DNA of 64,000 nucleotides from Xanthoparmelia taractica (taxonomy: Eukaryota; Ascomycota; Lecanoromycetes; Lecanorales; Parmeliaceae): positions 1-64,000 of the forward strand of contig JANQBS010000110.1 of assembly GCA_033085395.1 (NCBI GenBank), written 5' to 3'. The notes under the pieces were generated by a model, which ran no database searches, was not told where the DNA came from, and saw only the letters and a list, made by a program, of their open reading frames with translations. The first letter of the stretch is position 1. Each line of letters opens with the position of its first letter. This document shows positions 1 to 12,531 of the stretch, in pieces. Both the position numbers and the translations under genes were made by a program.

Positions 1-214
1 GAATAAATAATAGATTACTATTATAATTAGCGTATTAATAATTCTTCTAATAATTAAATAAATTAAATATACTAATAATAATAGAAATAGCTCGTTAAGT
101 TCTAGATAATTATAAAGATCTTTCGCAATACGATACTAAATGCGATAGCGAGCTTAGCTTAACAACGTGATAATAAAGTGAAGTAATGATAATAACGATA
201 ATAAAGTGAAGTAA

Positions 215-510
215 TATAAGGGATTGGTTCGCTAGCGCTTAGCAAGCGACTCTAATTAATATAAGAGACGTATAGTTAATACGATAGTAATTCCTTTATT
301 AGGTATTAAGTTCTAGTAGAATTAATTTCTAAGAAACACGAAAACTCTAAAATATGCGAAGAGAATATATAATCGCTAAGGCCTCGTCAAGACCTTAGAC
401 TATAGATCTCGTTATAATCTCGTAATAAACTCTAAACTTATAAGTAATCGACGCTAATGCGTATATAGCGCTAGGCCTAATAATTGTCTCTCTTCTTAAG
501 TCTTAATCTT
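215..510. repeat. Left LTR of the Ty3/gypsy element
   Basis: It matches 7284-7530 through blocks such as GGTTCGCTAGCGCTTAG, the region around AGTAATCGACGCTAATGCG, and AGCGCTAGGCC. It begins TATAAGGGATTGG, where the other copies have TATAAGAGATT or TGTAAGAGATTGG, so the original TG end appears to have been changed to TA. The right edge is approximate. Confidence 0.75.
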
Positions 511-1619
511 TAAATACTATCTAATATAATATTCTTATTACGTAATATAAAAAATCTTTAAATCTTATAAGAAATAAGAAAAAGTACTCGCAAATAACGT
601 CGCTTTTATAATATTAACTTTTATTATTAATAGTAAAAGATACGCGTTATAGACGCGCGTTAGTACTATTATACACATAACGTTTATTAATTATAATTAA
701 CTCGATTCTACTATATTAATCTTAACACGTAATATAGATTTCTTTATAATACGATAATCTTAGTAATACTCTTCGAATATTAATACTTAACTCGATATAC
801 TACGACTAGTTCTACTATTTATAAACTAATAATAACACGATCGCTAAGTATACGTAGAAGACTTATTAAAAAATCTTAATTTCTTTAAATAATAAGAAAA
901 AAGAGTTTTTCTAATACGCTATCGTTTTTATAGTATAAGATTAATATATTTATAGCAAACGATATATATTATTAATAGTTTATTAAAGAATTTCTTTAGC
1001 TCTTTTTATAGACGCGTAAAAGAAATTCTTCTACACGCGATATCGTTTCTATAGCGTATATTACTACTATTCTAAAACATATATATTATACGTTATTTAC
1101 TTTAACTCTTAGCGGGCTATTATTAAATAATTAATAATTACGCTTCTACGTCTCTCTATAGGGCTATTCTAGCTTTTATAGTAGAAGAACGTAGAATTAA
1201 TTTATTATTTTATTAATAGCGATATTAATAATATAACGATTCGATTAATTAAAATTACTAGAAAAACTTTATCGACGATATATCGATAATAACGTCGTGA
1301 GTGATAACTACTAGCGTCTTTTAATATTAATAAATTTATCTTCGCTCTTTTAAAACTTTTCTCTTCTTTATAATATCTAATATACTTTTTATAAATTCTT
1401 ACTCTAGCGCTATAATATCGTTCTTAGATATATTAATATTAACGTATTACTAATTAACTCTTATTATTATAACTTCTTTTATCTCTCTTTATTATAAATA
1501 TTATTAAATTTTTCTATTATTACGCTAATATTAATATATACTAATACTTAAGATAGCTTATATAATAATAATAATAATAAAAGTAAGGTTCTTAACGCTT
1601 CGCTATCGTATATTAATAT

Positions 1620-2110
1620 AAGATAGTATCTATTCTTTCTTATCGCCGATATTTTATCGATTTTTATAACGATTATATTAGAGATAAGTTCTTATCTTAT
1701 TTTTATTGTAAGAGCGTTAAGAAGAAGATTCGAAATTATATAAAGATTTTATTTTTTCTTTATAAAAAGATTAGAAAAACTCTTCGTCGAGTTCGTCGAA
1801 TTCTCGAAATTATAATATTAATACGCTATAATTAAATATATATTAATTATAAGATTATTTAGTTTCGTAAGAAATAGAATCTAATTATAATTATTAATAA
1901 TTAAACGATTATTATTATTACGAATCTTTAACGCGATCTTTAGATCGCAAAGAAGAAACTTAAGATAATATATAAGCGCGTTAAGAAGCTCGAGAATTAT
2001 AATAAGCTTCTTTAAGAGAAGATAGATAATATAAACGCTTATAAGACGAAGTTAAGAGAAATTATCTTTAATAAGAATAATATTAAATAGATAGACTTTT
2101 CGAATAAGAA
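1620..2110 (+). other. Plus-strand coding relic, unidentified
   Basis: In one plus-strand frame the translation is Lys/Arg/Ile-rich and reads like the C-terminal end of a protein with a basic, possibly coiled-coil tail (for example KRVKKLENYNKLL at about 1980-2018). It is interrupted only by TAA/TAG codons, as expected when CAA/CAG codons are hit by RIP. The orientation is opposite to the surrounding retrotransposon, so it may belong to a nested insertion. I do not recognise the family. Confidence 0.35.
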
Positions 2111-5100
2111 TCTTCTTAGAAATTCTTTTCTATCGAATAAGAATCTCACTTGAGATTCTCTTCTTTATCGATCTCTATCGCTATAATAAAAACTATTTAT
2201 TTCTTTTTAATTTAACGTATAGCGAGCTAAGTAAACTTAATTATATTTTCTTATAATACGTATTAAGCGTCTCTCTAATAAATTATATCTATAATAATAT
2301 ATATTCTAATTTAATGCGATATATTCTTAATATAATATTACTTAGATAAATAATTAAATAATAAATTTTAATTATAAATCTTATTTTTAATTAAATAATT
2401 ATACTAATAATTATAAAGAATACGTTTATAATTACTTAATATACTAAAATAATTATTATATTTATTTTCGTTTTCGACGCCTTCGCTTATTTAGTAACGA
2501 TTATTAATCTAATTAAATAACTTTCTTATTTAATACTTAATGCTTTCGCTTATTAATTTTTCGCGTATTATAAGTCTAAATTAACTTATTAATACGCTTA
2601 AGTTCTTCGTCTAATAGTTATTAATTATATTCTTTATTTTAATTAATTCACTTAATCTTATATTAAATATCTTCTTACTTCTTAATCTTATTAATAATCT
2701 CTTCTATCTTTTATATCTTATTATTATCGATAAGCTCGAGAACTTATATAAAGAATTTCGCTACTTTATCGTAATCGCGTATATAATATAATTTAAGTAA
2801 TAATATATAAAAGATATTATAAATCTTATACGTAGAAGATAATAATAAGCGATACGCTTATAATTCTATTTTATTTATAATTCGAAAAGATCTTATATAT
2901 TTATAGACTAATTTCTTACTTAAGCGTCTTTATTTTAGATTCTTAATTATTAATATTATTAAATTACTCACTTTATAGCTTTAGAGTTAATGCGATTTAT
3001 TATATTACTTAACTTAAGTCGCAATAGCGCTACGTAGTCGCTCTACTATCTTATCTCTTAGCGTTTATAATCTTTTTATCTTTTTATTTATAGCGAGTAT
3101 TCTTCTTTTAACGAAGTCGTTCTCGATCTTCTAGCGTACTTTTAAATAATATTTATATATTAAGAAAAATAATATCGTTTCGATAAAGATATATTAATTA
3201 TTTATATATATAAACTCTATTATAGATAATAGTTTAGGTTAATTAATTTACTTCTTATTAGTAAATACACGTAAGTAATATTTTAATATCTAATTTTAAC
3301 GCTTAATTTAATCGTTAATTTAAGAATAAAAGATAATATTTAGATAACGCTTTATTTTCGAATAATAATAGATCGCTAATTAGAACTCGCTAATAAATAT
3401 TAAGCTTCTATCGCTAATAATATTATTAGATATTTCGTAGCGATAAATAATTTTAGTATAAAATACTTTCGCTAGCTTAGCGACGTCGATTTTAATAATT
3501 ATTAATAGATACCTAATTATTTTCGTAAATCGATTTACTATAATTAAAATAGCGTTATAAATAACGCTCTTAAGCTTACTTAAGAATAAGCTTATAATAA
3601 AATTTATAGAAATTTTCTTTTATAATTTAATAATAATAAAAAGTGAGATTAACTTATTATAGAACCGATAACGCGGCGTCTTAATACGTTAATATATATC
3701 GTAAGTTTTAACGTAATCGATAATATTCTTAAGACTTTTATTTTAGTGATATTTGCGAATAAGAAGCTTATACGTCTTCGTAGCGTTAAAGTATTCTATT
3801 AGAGAATTATTATAACACTTATTAATAAGTTCTTTTTATAAGATATTATTCTTAGATACGTAGAGACGATTATTATTTAATAATAGTTTCTCGAAGTTTA
3901 AGGTCTATATCTAATTACGCGTATAACGTCGCTTTGTAAGCGTATTCGCATTAACTCGAAAAGAGCTTACTTAATTATTATGAAATTGTAGCTCTCGAAT
4001 TAGCGTTTTTATTAATCTTTATAAATCGTTATACGTAATTTTAGATATAGTCTTAATCTTTCTTCTTAAAATAACTATTTAAATATCTATAACTTATAGC
4101 GCAGACGCTATTACTACTATTACTTTTTTATCTCTTTATAATAACTCGTCGCTAATTTAAAGAGTAAGTTTATTTTAAAGTATAAATAATAATTTAATAT
4201 TTAATAACGATTAATCTTTATAATTTAGTCGTCGCGATAACGTATATATAAAATTTAATTTTTTTATTCGATAAAAAATCTTAAAGTTATAAGCGATTAA
4301 CTTTAGCGTTTAACGAGTCTATTTAAAGTTAAATTTCTTTTACTTTATAAATTTCTTAAGATTATTATAATCTAATTAAATCTTAATATAATAAATACTA
4401 TCTTTTAAATAATAACGTTATTACTTTATCGCTATAATAATAATAAGTAATTCTTAATCGTGAGTCTTATAATTTTATTTCGCTAATATTATCTTTTTAG
4501 AAAAAAACGCGATAAGTTATTAATAATTATTATCGTTTAATTACGAAAGTATAGCTCTTATATTAAAGTTAGAGATATTAGTCTCTACGAGTAATTTCTT
4601 TTAAGAATTATAATATTATAAAAATAACGTAGTTGTAAAAGTATTACGTAGTTACTTAAAAGTTAATCTAGCGTCTTTTAATTACTTAAACAATTCTAAT
4701 TTCTTATTAATCTTATTATTCTTAAATAAGCTAACAAGAAATACTATAATAATAAAGTACTTAAAAATAAAGTATCGATAAAAATTTGCAAAGCCTAAAA
4801 AGACTTATATATCTCGATAACTTCGCGACGTTAATTATTCTCGAATCGTTATCACGCGTTCTTAATTTATAACTATATTATTAATAATTATAACGAATTC
4901 TAAGAACTTAGTTAATTTAGTATAAAATTAATATTTCTTTAGATTTATATATAGCTAAAATTAACGTAATCGCTTAAGTACTTACTTAACGTACTCTTAA
5001 TACTTCGTCGACTCAGCGCTATAGATTAGAATATTATTTAAATATATCATATACGTGATATTTATAAGACTTATAAGAACTCTATTAATATAGGCTTAAA

Positions 5101-7283
5101 ACGTAGCTAATGTATTTATAAGGTCGAAAGATATTATTAAGTATTTAAAATAATTATAGCGAGTGCGAAACGTAGTCTTTTACTCGTCGCCCTTCTTAAT
5201 ACGAATTCTATAATAAATATTCTTAAGATTTAACTTTAAAAATATCTTAACGCTATATAAATAATTTAACGTCTTAATAATTAGAGATAATAAATATTAA
5301 TTCTTTATTATTATTATATTAAAATCTCGATAATTTACGTAAAGATATAATTTATTATTCTTTTTTAAGATAAAGAGAATAAGAGCTTTAGCGAAGAAAG
5401 TTAAATAACGAATTTAATTCTTATAAAGTAACTTCTAAAGATATCGCCTTAGCTTCTATAGCTTAATTTAAGATAAATTATAAAAAAGTTTATAAAATAG
5501 CTCTTTATCTTTCTTTATTTTTATAATATAATTTCTCTACTTAAACGTAGATAAGATTTTTATTATATTATTAAAAAAGATATTCTTAAACTTTAGTAGT
5601 TTCTTTAAAAGCTCTAAGTTATTGATATTCTTCGATTCGTCTCGCGTTATCGCAGCGTATACGATTACGAACATATTCGACTTTCGCTCGATTTTCTTAA
5701 TAAATTTAATCGATTCTTTAATCTAAAGTTTCTTAGCATTAATCTTAAATTATTATTACGTCGTTATAGAGTTAAGTAAAATATATAATTAATATAACGC
5801 GAGTATACTTAATACGATATCGAGATCTTCTTAATCTACGACGTAGAATAATATACTATACTATCGTTCTTAATCTTAGCTATTAATTATTTAATAATCT
5901 AACTAATAAGCATTATAATAATATATATCTTACTCGCTTAGCGCTTTCGTCTATAATAAGATAGCGATATATAATTAAAGATTTTATTAAATTACGAACT
6001 TCTACGTAATTAAATTAATATACGCCTCGCAATCAAGTAGAATAATAAGTTATCTCTAATTACTCTATAGCTTAATTTATCTCTTCGTAATAATAGAAGA
6101 AATTATCTCTATTATTCGTTTTTCTTACTTCGCTTTAAAGACGCTTATAAAATTAATTTATTTTTTATCGATATCGTTATAACGATAATAATTAATTTAT
6201 TCTTATCGAGATAATTTAATTTTAAATAATTTAATTTCTAGTAATATTAATAAATATTAAATATTTTAAGATTAGAATTAGCGATCTTAATTCTACGTTT
6301 CTTATCTTCTTCTCGAATACGCGTAATTTTAGCGCTATTCTTCGAAGTTATATTAGACTTTAAAATTCGAGCTTTTAAAGACTTATCTTTATTAGATTTC
6401 TCGAATTACTTTAAATTAAAGTCGTCGCTATTAAGGCGCGCGCGCTTTAAAATCGTTTTTTATATAATTATTATAGCAAGAATTTCTTTTCTCTATTTAA
6501 ATATATTATTAATATTAAAAATCTTATTCTTTAATTTAAATTGTAACTTAGCTAAGAAAAAGTTCGCTCGATACTTCTTCGTAAATAAGAATAAATAAGT
6601 TTTTAACTTCTCTAAATAGATCTTAAAAACTAAGATCTTCTAATCTTATCGTTATTTTATTACTTTTTACTTTTTATAAATAAATAAATAATAATTTATT
6701 AAGTTTATAATTAAATTAAATAAAAATAATTTAAAAAATTCGAAGATAATTCTCTTTAGTCTATAGACTTAAAAGTATTTATATTATTATATATTAAAAT
6801 CGTCTTCTAAGAATTATATATAATAGATAATCTTAGCTTAATCGATAATAAAATATTCGAAATTTATAAGAAATTGAATTTCGACTTCGCGAAATTAGCG
6901 TAAATATTTCTTTTTATTATTATTCTTATAAGAATATATTCTTTTAAGATAAAGTATTTTCGCTTTAACTAAAATATTTATTAAAGATAAAATAATAAAT
7001 AAAATTATTATCGCTTCGACGAGAATTATAGAAAAGTTCGAATTATATAGTACGTTATTACGTACTCGTAACTTAGTTAACTCTTATTTTAACTTTAGTC
7101 GATAATTTTCTACTTTAATATTCTTAAGACGTTTCTTTAAGATTACTTAATTCTTTAAAATAAATTCTTAAAAACTAATATCGAAGTTATATCGCTTTAG
7201 AATATATTTATTTTAATTTAATAAAGAGTTTAATATTATAGTAACGATAAATCTTTTTCTTTAAAAGATAGAGAAATTAAAAT

Positions 7284-7632
7284 TATAAGAGATTAATTCG
7301 CTAGCGCTTAGTAAGCGGCCTTAATTAATATAAGAGATATATAATCGATATAATAATAATTTCTTTATTAGATATTAATTTCTAAGGAATATAAAAACTC
7401 TAGGGCATGCGAAGAGAATATATAATCGCCAAGGCCCCGTCAAGGCCTTAGGTCATGAACCTCGCCATAACTCCGCAATGAATTCTAAACCCATAAGTAA
7501 TCGACGCTAATGCGTATACAGCGCTAGGCCTGGCAAGTAATAACTAGAATAATAACTAGAATACGTTCGCATGATTCTATATAGAGTAACTTCTTCTATA
7601 TATATTATATTTCTTATATCCCTACATATAAC
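7284..7632. repeat. Right LTR of the Ty3/gypsy element
   Basis: It repeats the left LTR in direct orientation (TTCGCTAGCGCTTAG, then AGTAATCGACGCTAATGCG, then AGCGCTAGGCC). This copy is less AT-shifted than the left one and keeps stretches such as GGCCCCGTCAAGGCCTTAGG. After about 7530 it diverges from the left LTR. It may end at the CA near 7632 (CATATAACA), so the right boundary is uncertain. Confidence 0.7.
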
Positions 7633-7804
7633 ATAGAATATCTCTATATATACCAGAAATTTCCTAGATTATTTCATGATACCAGCACGTCTCTTAGATT
7701 ATTTCATAAAAATCAAATGATATAATCTCAATATTATATCATATTATGGTATGGTATCGACACCTCATATTCCAGACTATTTCAGATCTTTTCGACTCGT
7801 AACC

Positions 7805-8101
7805 TAGAGATTAGGGCCCAAGGGAGAAGGCAATTATTAGGCCTAGCGCTACATGCGCCTTAGCGCCGACTACTCATGAGTCTAGGGTTCATTGCGAGAT
7901 TATAGCGGGATTTATAATCTAAGACCTTAACGAGACCTTAACGATTATATATCTTCTTCGTATACTCTAGGATTTTCGTATTTCTTAGAGATTAGTTCTA
8001 CTAGAACTTAGTACCTAATAAAGAAATCATTATCGTACCGACTATACGTCTCTTATATTAGTTAGGTCGCTTGTTAAGCGTTAGCGAACCAATCTCTTAC
8101 A
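7805..8101 (-). repeat. Inverted LTR of the same family
   Basis: The reverse complement of this stretch matches the two LTRs above (TGTAAGAGATTGGTTCGC at its start, AGCGCTAGGCCTAATAATTG near its end). It has no adjoining coding relic, so it is most simply a solo LTR or the edge of a second, deleted element inserted in the opposite direction. It forms an imperfect inverted repeat with the 7284-7530 LTR across a spacer of about 270 bp. Confidence 0.7.
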
Positions 8102-8179
8102 TATATTCCCGAAGCTTTTAATCTTATAACCTAGTAATATTCGCCTTAACAAATAATATATAATATTTCTATATTAAGT

Positions 8180-8325
8180 ATTATAAAATATTTAATTATA
8201 TAGACGTAGAGCTAGTTATAACTAGTCTTAACGCTAGCTTCTCTATACTTAGATAATTAATATATACTTAAATAGATTATTATTTATATATATATTACTT
8301 ATATTTATTCTAGATTAAGTCGTTT
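8180..8325. repeat. LTR-like direct repeat, copy A
   Basis: About 145 bp that recur at 9738-9885 in the same orientation. They share TATTTAATTATATAGACG, TAGTTATAACTAGTCTTA, CGCTAGCTTCTCTATACTTA and a TA-rich tail. Differences between the copies are mostly C/T and G/A. Confidence 0.65.
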
Positions 8326-9737
8326 TTTAATAAATAGTAGTAACGTCTAACGTTATCTATCTTTAATTTAGTGCCTATAGATCTATAGATCTCTACACTA
8401 CCTTAGTAATTAGATCTTACTCTATACTAGTACTTAGTAGATCTACTAAGTTACAATATATTTAATTAATTAGATGATTCTTTTAATAAACTAGTCGATT
8501 AGTATATAACTTAGTTAGATCGCTATTAAGCTTATTTTAGACGCTATCGTAGTATATAATTAAGTCGAACGTTAAGTCTATAAACTTATTATATTTTCTA
8601 CTCTCGTTGCTATACTAGGTATATATCTAAAGTATAGGCGAAACGTACGCACTTACTAGCAGTATAAGCGAAGAAAGGCTCTACGCGTTACGATGTAGTT
8701 ATTAATTAAAGAGGTGGAGCACTCGGTCAAGCAAGAGATGGTACACTCGACTTAGATTCGTGTTAGTAGACAGGTTTAGCAGCCTGATTCAAAAGAATAA
8801 TTCAAAACCATTTCGGGTAGTAGCTTATTTTCGTTATATGGTATGGTCTTACGATTACGTATTCACTATCACGACTTCAAAAAATTACTCTTTACGAATA
8901 ACGTTCAAATTACGAATATTAAAACTTGAAAATATTTACTCTTCTATTTCTTACCTAACTCTTAAGAGATAATTTTTAATAATTATAATATAAATTATAG
9001 AATACAATATACGCTTTCTAATAATATAAAATTTAAAAACTTTAAATATATGAATATTTTAATATACGTTGAAGTTTGAATTTGTAAATCGACTCGGCTT
9101 TTAAATTACTAATTTATAAGTTAAATTAGTAATTTAAAAGCCCTATTAAGCGAAGTCTGAAAGAATTACTCTCTCGGGTAATTACCCTTTTAAGCGTAAT
9201 TTTACTTTAAATTATTTCTTTTAAATTAGTTACTAAACCTATCTAGTATTAAATAGACGCCTTCTAAGCACGTGATCTTGAAGCGAATGCAAGTACCATG
9301 AAATAGAAGTTATACGTTACTATAGACGTCACTGCAGTCTAAATATTGCTAATATATAGTTATTTAATAGAATGGAATAATTATAGTTAAATACGGAGCG
9401 ATTAGGATGCCTCGTATAGATATAGCATAATTATATATAGAAGGCTCTGCGAGGAGAATCCAGCAACATCGAACGATTTATATCTAAATAATTTAGAATT
9501 ATTCGAAGTCTTGATCCCGTAGTAGTCATTTAGATACTATATTTATTTAATTCTTAATTTATTAGCTAGTAATTTATCACGTCTTAAAGCTCTAATAAGA
9601 GTTATAGTAGTCGTTAACCTTACATCTCCGCTTTTCTTAGCATGTATATATTAATTTCTTAATAGACTAGTTGACTAGTTAGCTAGCTAGCGAGATAGTA
9701 ACGAGAACGCTAGCTTTCTTTTAAAAAAGATAGTATT
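8326..9737. other. AT-rich interior between LTR-like repeats, no gene seen
   Basis: About 1.4 kb of AT-rich DNA flanked by direct repeats. The longest open frame (8760-8972) has no recognisable domain and I do not treat it as a gene. Most likely this is a short, decayed LTR element interior or unrelated RIP-affected DNA. Confidence 0.4.
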
Positions 9738-9945
9738 TATTGTAGAATATTTAATTATATAGACGTAGAACTAGTTATAACTAGTCTTAGCGCTAGCTTC
9801 TCTATACTTAGATAACTAACATATATTTAGATAGATTATTATTTATATATATATCACTTATATTTAATCTAGAATAAGTTATTTCTTAATATAAAGATTA
9901 AGTTTAAATAATAAGATAGATTAATAAAATAAGGATATTCTAACA
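9738..9945 (-). repeat. LTR-like repeat, copy B, ending next to an SDR gene
   Basis: It matches 8180-8325 over about 147 bp and then continues to 9945. Read on the minus strand, the right edge begins TGTTAGAATATCC, the kind of TG start seen in fungal LTRs. The SDR start codon lies only about a dozen bases beyond it (9958), so this repeat replaces the gene's normal upstream region or forms part of its promoter. Confidence 0.55.
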
Positions 9946-9957
9946 CCCTGAATAAAT

Positions 9958-11038
9958 ATGGCGGGCAAGGTCTCATTAGACGGAATTGCACTGGTTACTG
10001 GGGCAAGCGTCTTCATCACCCCGCCATGCGCCCTCGCTGACCTGGCTTTGTTACGCCGCCGGCGGCATTGGCAAAGAAACTGCCCTCTCTTTTGCCGAAG
10101 CTGGAGCTAAAGGTGTGGTGTTTGCCGACATCAATGAACCAGGCGCCCTGGCCGCTGTCGAAGAGAGCAAGAAGTTCGCCAAAGACGCCTCGTTCAAGGC
10201 GATAGCGGTGAAAGTTGACATCACGGATGAAGCTGGTGTGGATAACATGGTGCAGACTGCCTTAAAAGAATTCAGCAGAATCGACTACAGTGTTAATAGT
10301 GCGGGTGTATGTTATGGCCCTTGTATGCTGCTTGTGCTCAGCATGGCTAACGTCAATATACTCTCAGATCGGCAATCTGTCTGGTGCAATAACATCAAAC
10401 ATCACAGCAGATGTCTTCTCTCGTACCATCGACACCAATGTCCGCGGCAATATGCTATGCGTGCGTGCCGTTTCGAAGGCCATGGCCGCACAAGAGCCGT
10501 TAAGCTATGAGAGCTGCCGTTATGGGACGAGAAGTCTAGGTCGTGGCTCAATCGTCAATCTAGGATCAGTGAATTCATATGTAGCGGCGCCGGGCATGAT
10601 GCCGTACACCGCGTCAAAGCACGCCATCATTGGCATTACGAAGACTGCTGGTACGCTCCACTCTTTTCGGCGGTATCGTCGTTAACTGATACCCCCTTCA
10701 TTGCCTGGCTTACCTACTTTTTATCACTTCCCCCCACAATCCGTCTAGCACCATCTCACTAACCAACTCGTGCTATATTAGCCCTTGACTTATTATCCTC
10801 AAACATCCGTGCCAACCGTGTCTGTCCTTCCTGGGTCGATACACCGATGATGCAGGCAAGCCTTCAGCGCGTGCCACAGCTAGGTGCAATAATCAAGGCA
10901 GTGAGTCCATGGAAGAGAGCAGCAGTTCCTGAGGAAGTGGTAGACTACATCCTCTTCTTATGCGGTCCGGGTGGCAGTTACATCAACGGAACCGGGCTGA
11001 TTGCTGATGCTGGAGCGACTTTGATGGTGCATGTATGA
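9958..11038 (+). CDS. Short-chain dehydrogenase/reductase (FabG-like SDR)
   Basis: NAD(P)-dependent oxidoreductase of the classical SDR family, about 277 residues; substrate unknown. Inferred exons: 9958-10002, 10055-10306, 10368-10650, 10782-11038. Joined, they give the nucleotide-binding motif TGAAGGIG near residue 15, NSAG near residue 96, a Ser in LGSVNS and the catalytic YTASK near residues 179-183, followed by NRVCPSWVDTPM, all as expected for the family. Introns 2 and 3 have GT..AG ends. Intron 1 must be removed to build the Rossmann motif, yet its ends are GC..AC (10003-10054) although a CTGAC branch-like site is present. Either the acceptor has mutated and the gene is losing function, or it splices non-canonically. 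A decayed LTR lies directly upstream. Confidence 0.75.
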
Positions 11039-11245
11039 GAAGGAGGATAAGGAGTCTTTGACACTTGCCGTCAAAGCCCACGCGTTCACGAGGACATAGC
11101 ACCCAGTAAAAGACCTGGGAAAACGGAGGAGAGAATGAACAAAGCTGTGAAACGCTTAGCGCTTTCAGACCACCGAATAGAAAGGACGCTCTGTATTTTG
11201 TGTGTGGACAATTCGATGTCAGATGAACGAGAATTCTCCGCCATA

Positions 11246-12346
11246 CTCGTTAATCCTAGGATATGCACAATCCTAGGATATGCACAATTAGGGCTAGGGT
11301 TAGCATCACCAAAATGCCTACATCTCATCAATTGACCTCTGCTCAAGTCGCATCACTATTTAGTATATTCCTCACTAAAGAATCTTGCTCATTAAGTAAA
11401 AATTAAGAGAATCTTTAAAAAAAAAATTAAGTAACTATAAAGCTCTATAATTATATTTCTTATATATAGTACTTTAGGACGACTAAACTATATTAAAAAT
11501 ACGTCTTTATTCGACTTATTAATAAATTTTAGCGCGCGAGACTTATTTAAAAGAATATAATGCGATAGAGTAATAAGACGAAGTGTGATATAGGCTCGTG
11601 ACGTAACTTTATCTCTTATTAGTCTATATTACTCGTAGTTAATTTAAATAATATTAATAAAGAAGAAGAAGAAGAAGAAGAAGAAGAAGAAGAAGAAGAA
11701 GAAGAAGAGATCGTTAATTAGCTATAAGAAAGAATTATTAAAAAAAGATAACTTAATTATAGATAGATAGTTAAGTAATAAAAGAATAATCGATTATTAG
11801 CGTCTTTTTTTATTACTAGCAACATTAAAATATCTAGATATCTAGATATCTATTAAGTTATCGTTTTTTGAATCTTATTAATCTCTTACTTCGTGAAAAG
11901 ATCGATACGATTTCTTCTTCTATTACTTCTTCTTCTACTACGTTCTTTACTATCTTTTTAATAATCTTTTTATCTCTTTTACCTTATTTATCTCGTCTAT
12001 CTCTTTTATCTCGCTATTATAACTATAATAAAGTCTCTTATAATAAGATCTCTTACGATAAGATCTTTTGTGATAAAGTCTATTAGAAGCGATAATAATA
12101 GTAAATATTATTATTATTATTACGAAAAATCAAGGTAATAGAAATTAAACTTATAGTCTAATGTGGCAACTGGAACGATCTTTCAACTAGATTATACGAT
12201 CTCGAATAATAAGAATATTCTATTTCAGTAGATCTATCAAAAGAATTCAAAAAAGGCAGTATTTTGATGGGCTAGCCCTAGCCCTAATTGTGCATATCCT
12301 AGGATTGTGCATATCCTAGGATTGTGCATATCCTAGGATTAACGAG
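11246..12346 (+). mobile_element. 1.1 kb TIR element, copy 1 (unclassified, MITE-like)
   Basis: Both ends carry the same inverted sequence, starting CTCGTTAATCCTAGG and running through tandem 17-bp units CCTAGGATATGCACAAT into the telomere-like TTAGGGCTAGGG. The left end has two units and the right end has three. TA dinucleotides flank both ends (11244-11245 and 12347-12348) and could be the target duplication. The interior is AT-rich and holds a GAA microsatellite (about 11660-11708). No transposase is visible, so it would be non-autonomous or a RIP-decayed former autonomous copy. The same element recurs inverted at 45355-46470. Confidence 0.75.
11660..11708 (+). repeat. GAA trinucleotide microsatellite
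   Basis: About sixteen uninterrupted GAA units inside TIR element copy 1. The inverted copy 2 has the complementary TTC run at about 46029-46057, which is shorter. Confidence 0.9.
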
Positions 12347-12531
12347 TATCCGGGTAGATACGAGTATGGGGATAGTGGGGAGCAGATGCCAAATCCATAA
12401 CAGTAGTAGGTATTAACTACTTCGTTCAATCAATTTTTTAAAGGCTCCACGTTCTAAGACGACGCTATTCATATTCTGTTTTAGCATTGGCTGAGATGTA
12501 GAAGCTTGATGCGCAGTTGCCATCGTGGGCG

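Larger units (their letters stand above)
215..7632 (-). mobile_element. RIP-degraded Ty3/gypsy LTR retrotransposon
   Basis: Two similar direct repeats (from 215 and from 7284) bound an AT-rich interior without long open frames. On the minus strand I can read the reverse transcriptase block YLNNILIYS (about 5044-5010) and, about 210 bp further on, FLGFANFYRYFI (about 4801-4766), then an integrase block VNRFTK (about 3530-3513) and ISDRS about 40 codons later. RT before integrase is the Ty3/gypsy order. The conserved Asp of YLDD and of the integrase VDRFTK motif read Asn here, and many Gln positions are TAA/TAG, which is what RIP produces. The element is dead. The gag region should lie towards 7200-5500 but I could not recognise it. 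The boundary at 7632 is a guess from a CA end. Confidence 0.85.

Noticed and set aside
8760..8972. 70-codon open frame in the AT-rich island
   Set aside because: No domain, no homology I recognise, and composition like the surrounding decayed repeats.
11868..12086. Open frame inside TIR element copy 1
   Set aside because: It is Ser/Leu/Ile/Tyr-rich low-complexity sequence, the antisense of the charged repeat in copy 2; no transposase motif.
11246..12346. CRISPR-like array from the 17-bp repeats
   Set aside because: Units are directly tandem without unique spacers, only one to three per end, in a eukaryotic genome.
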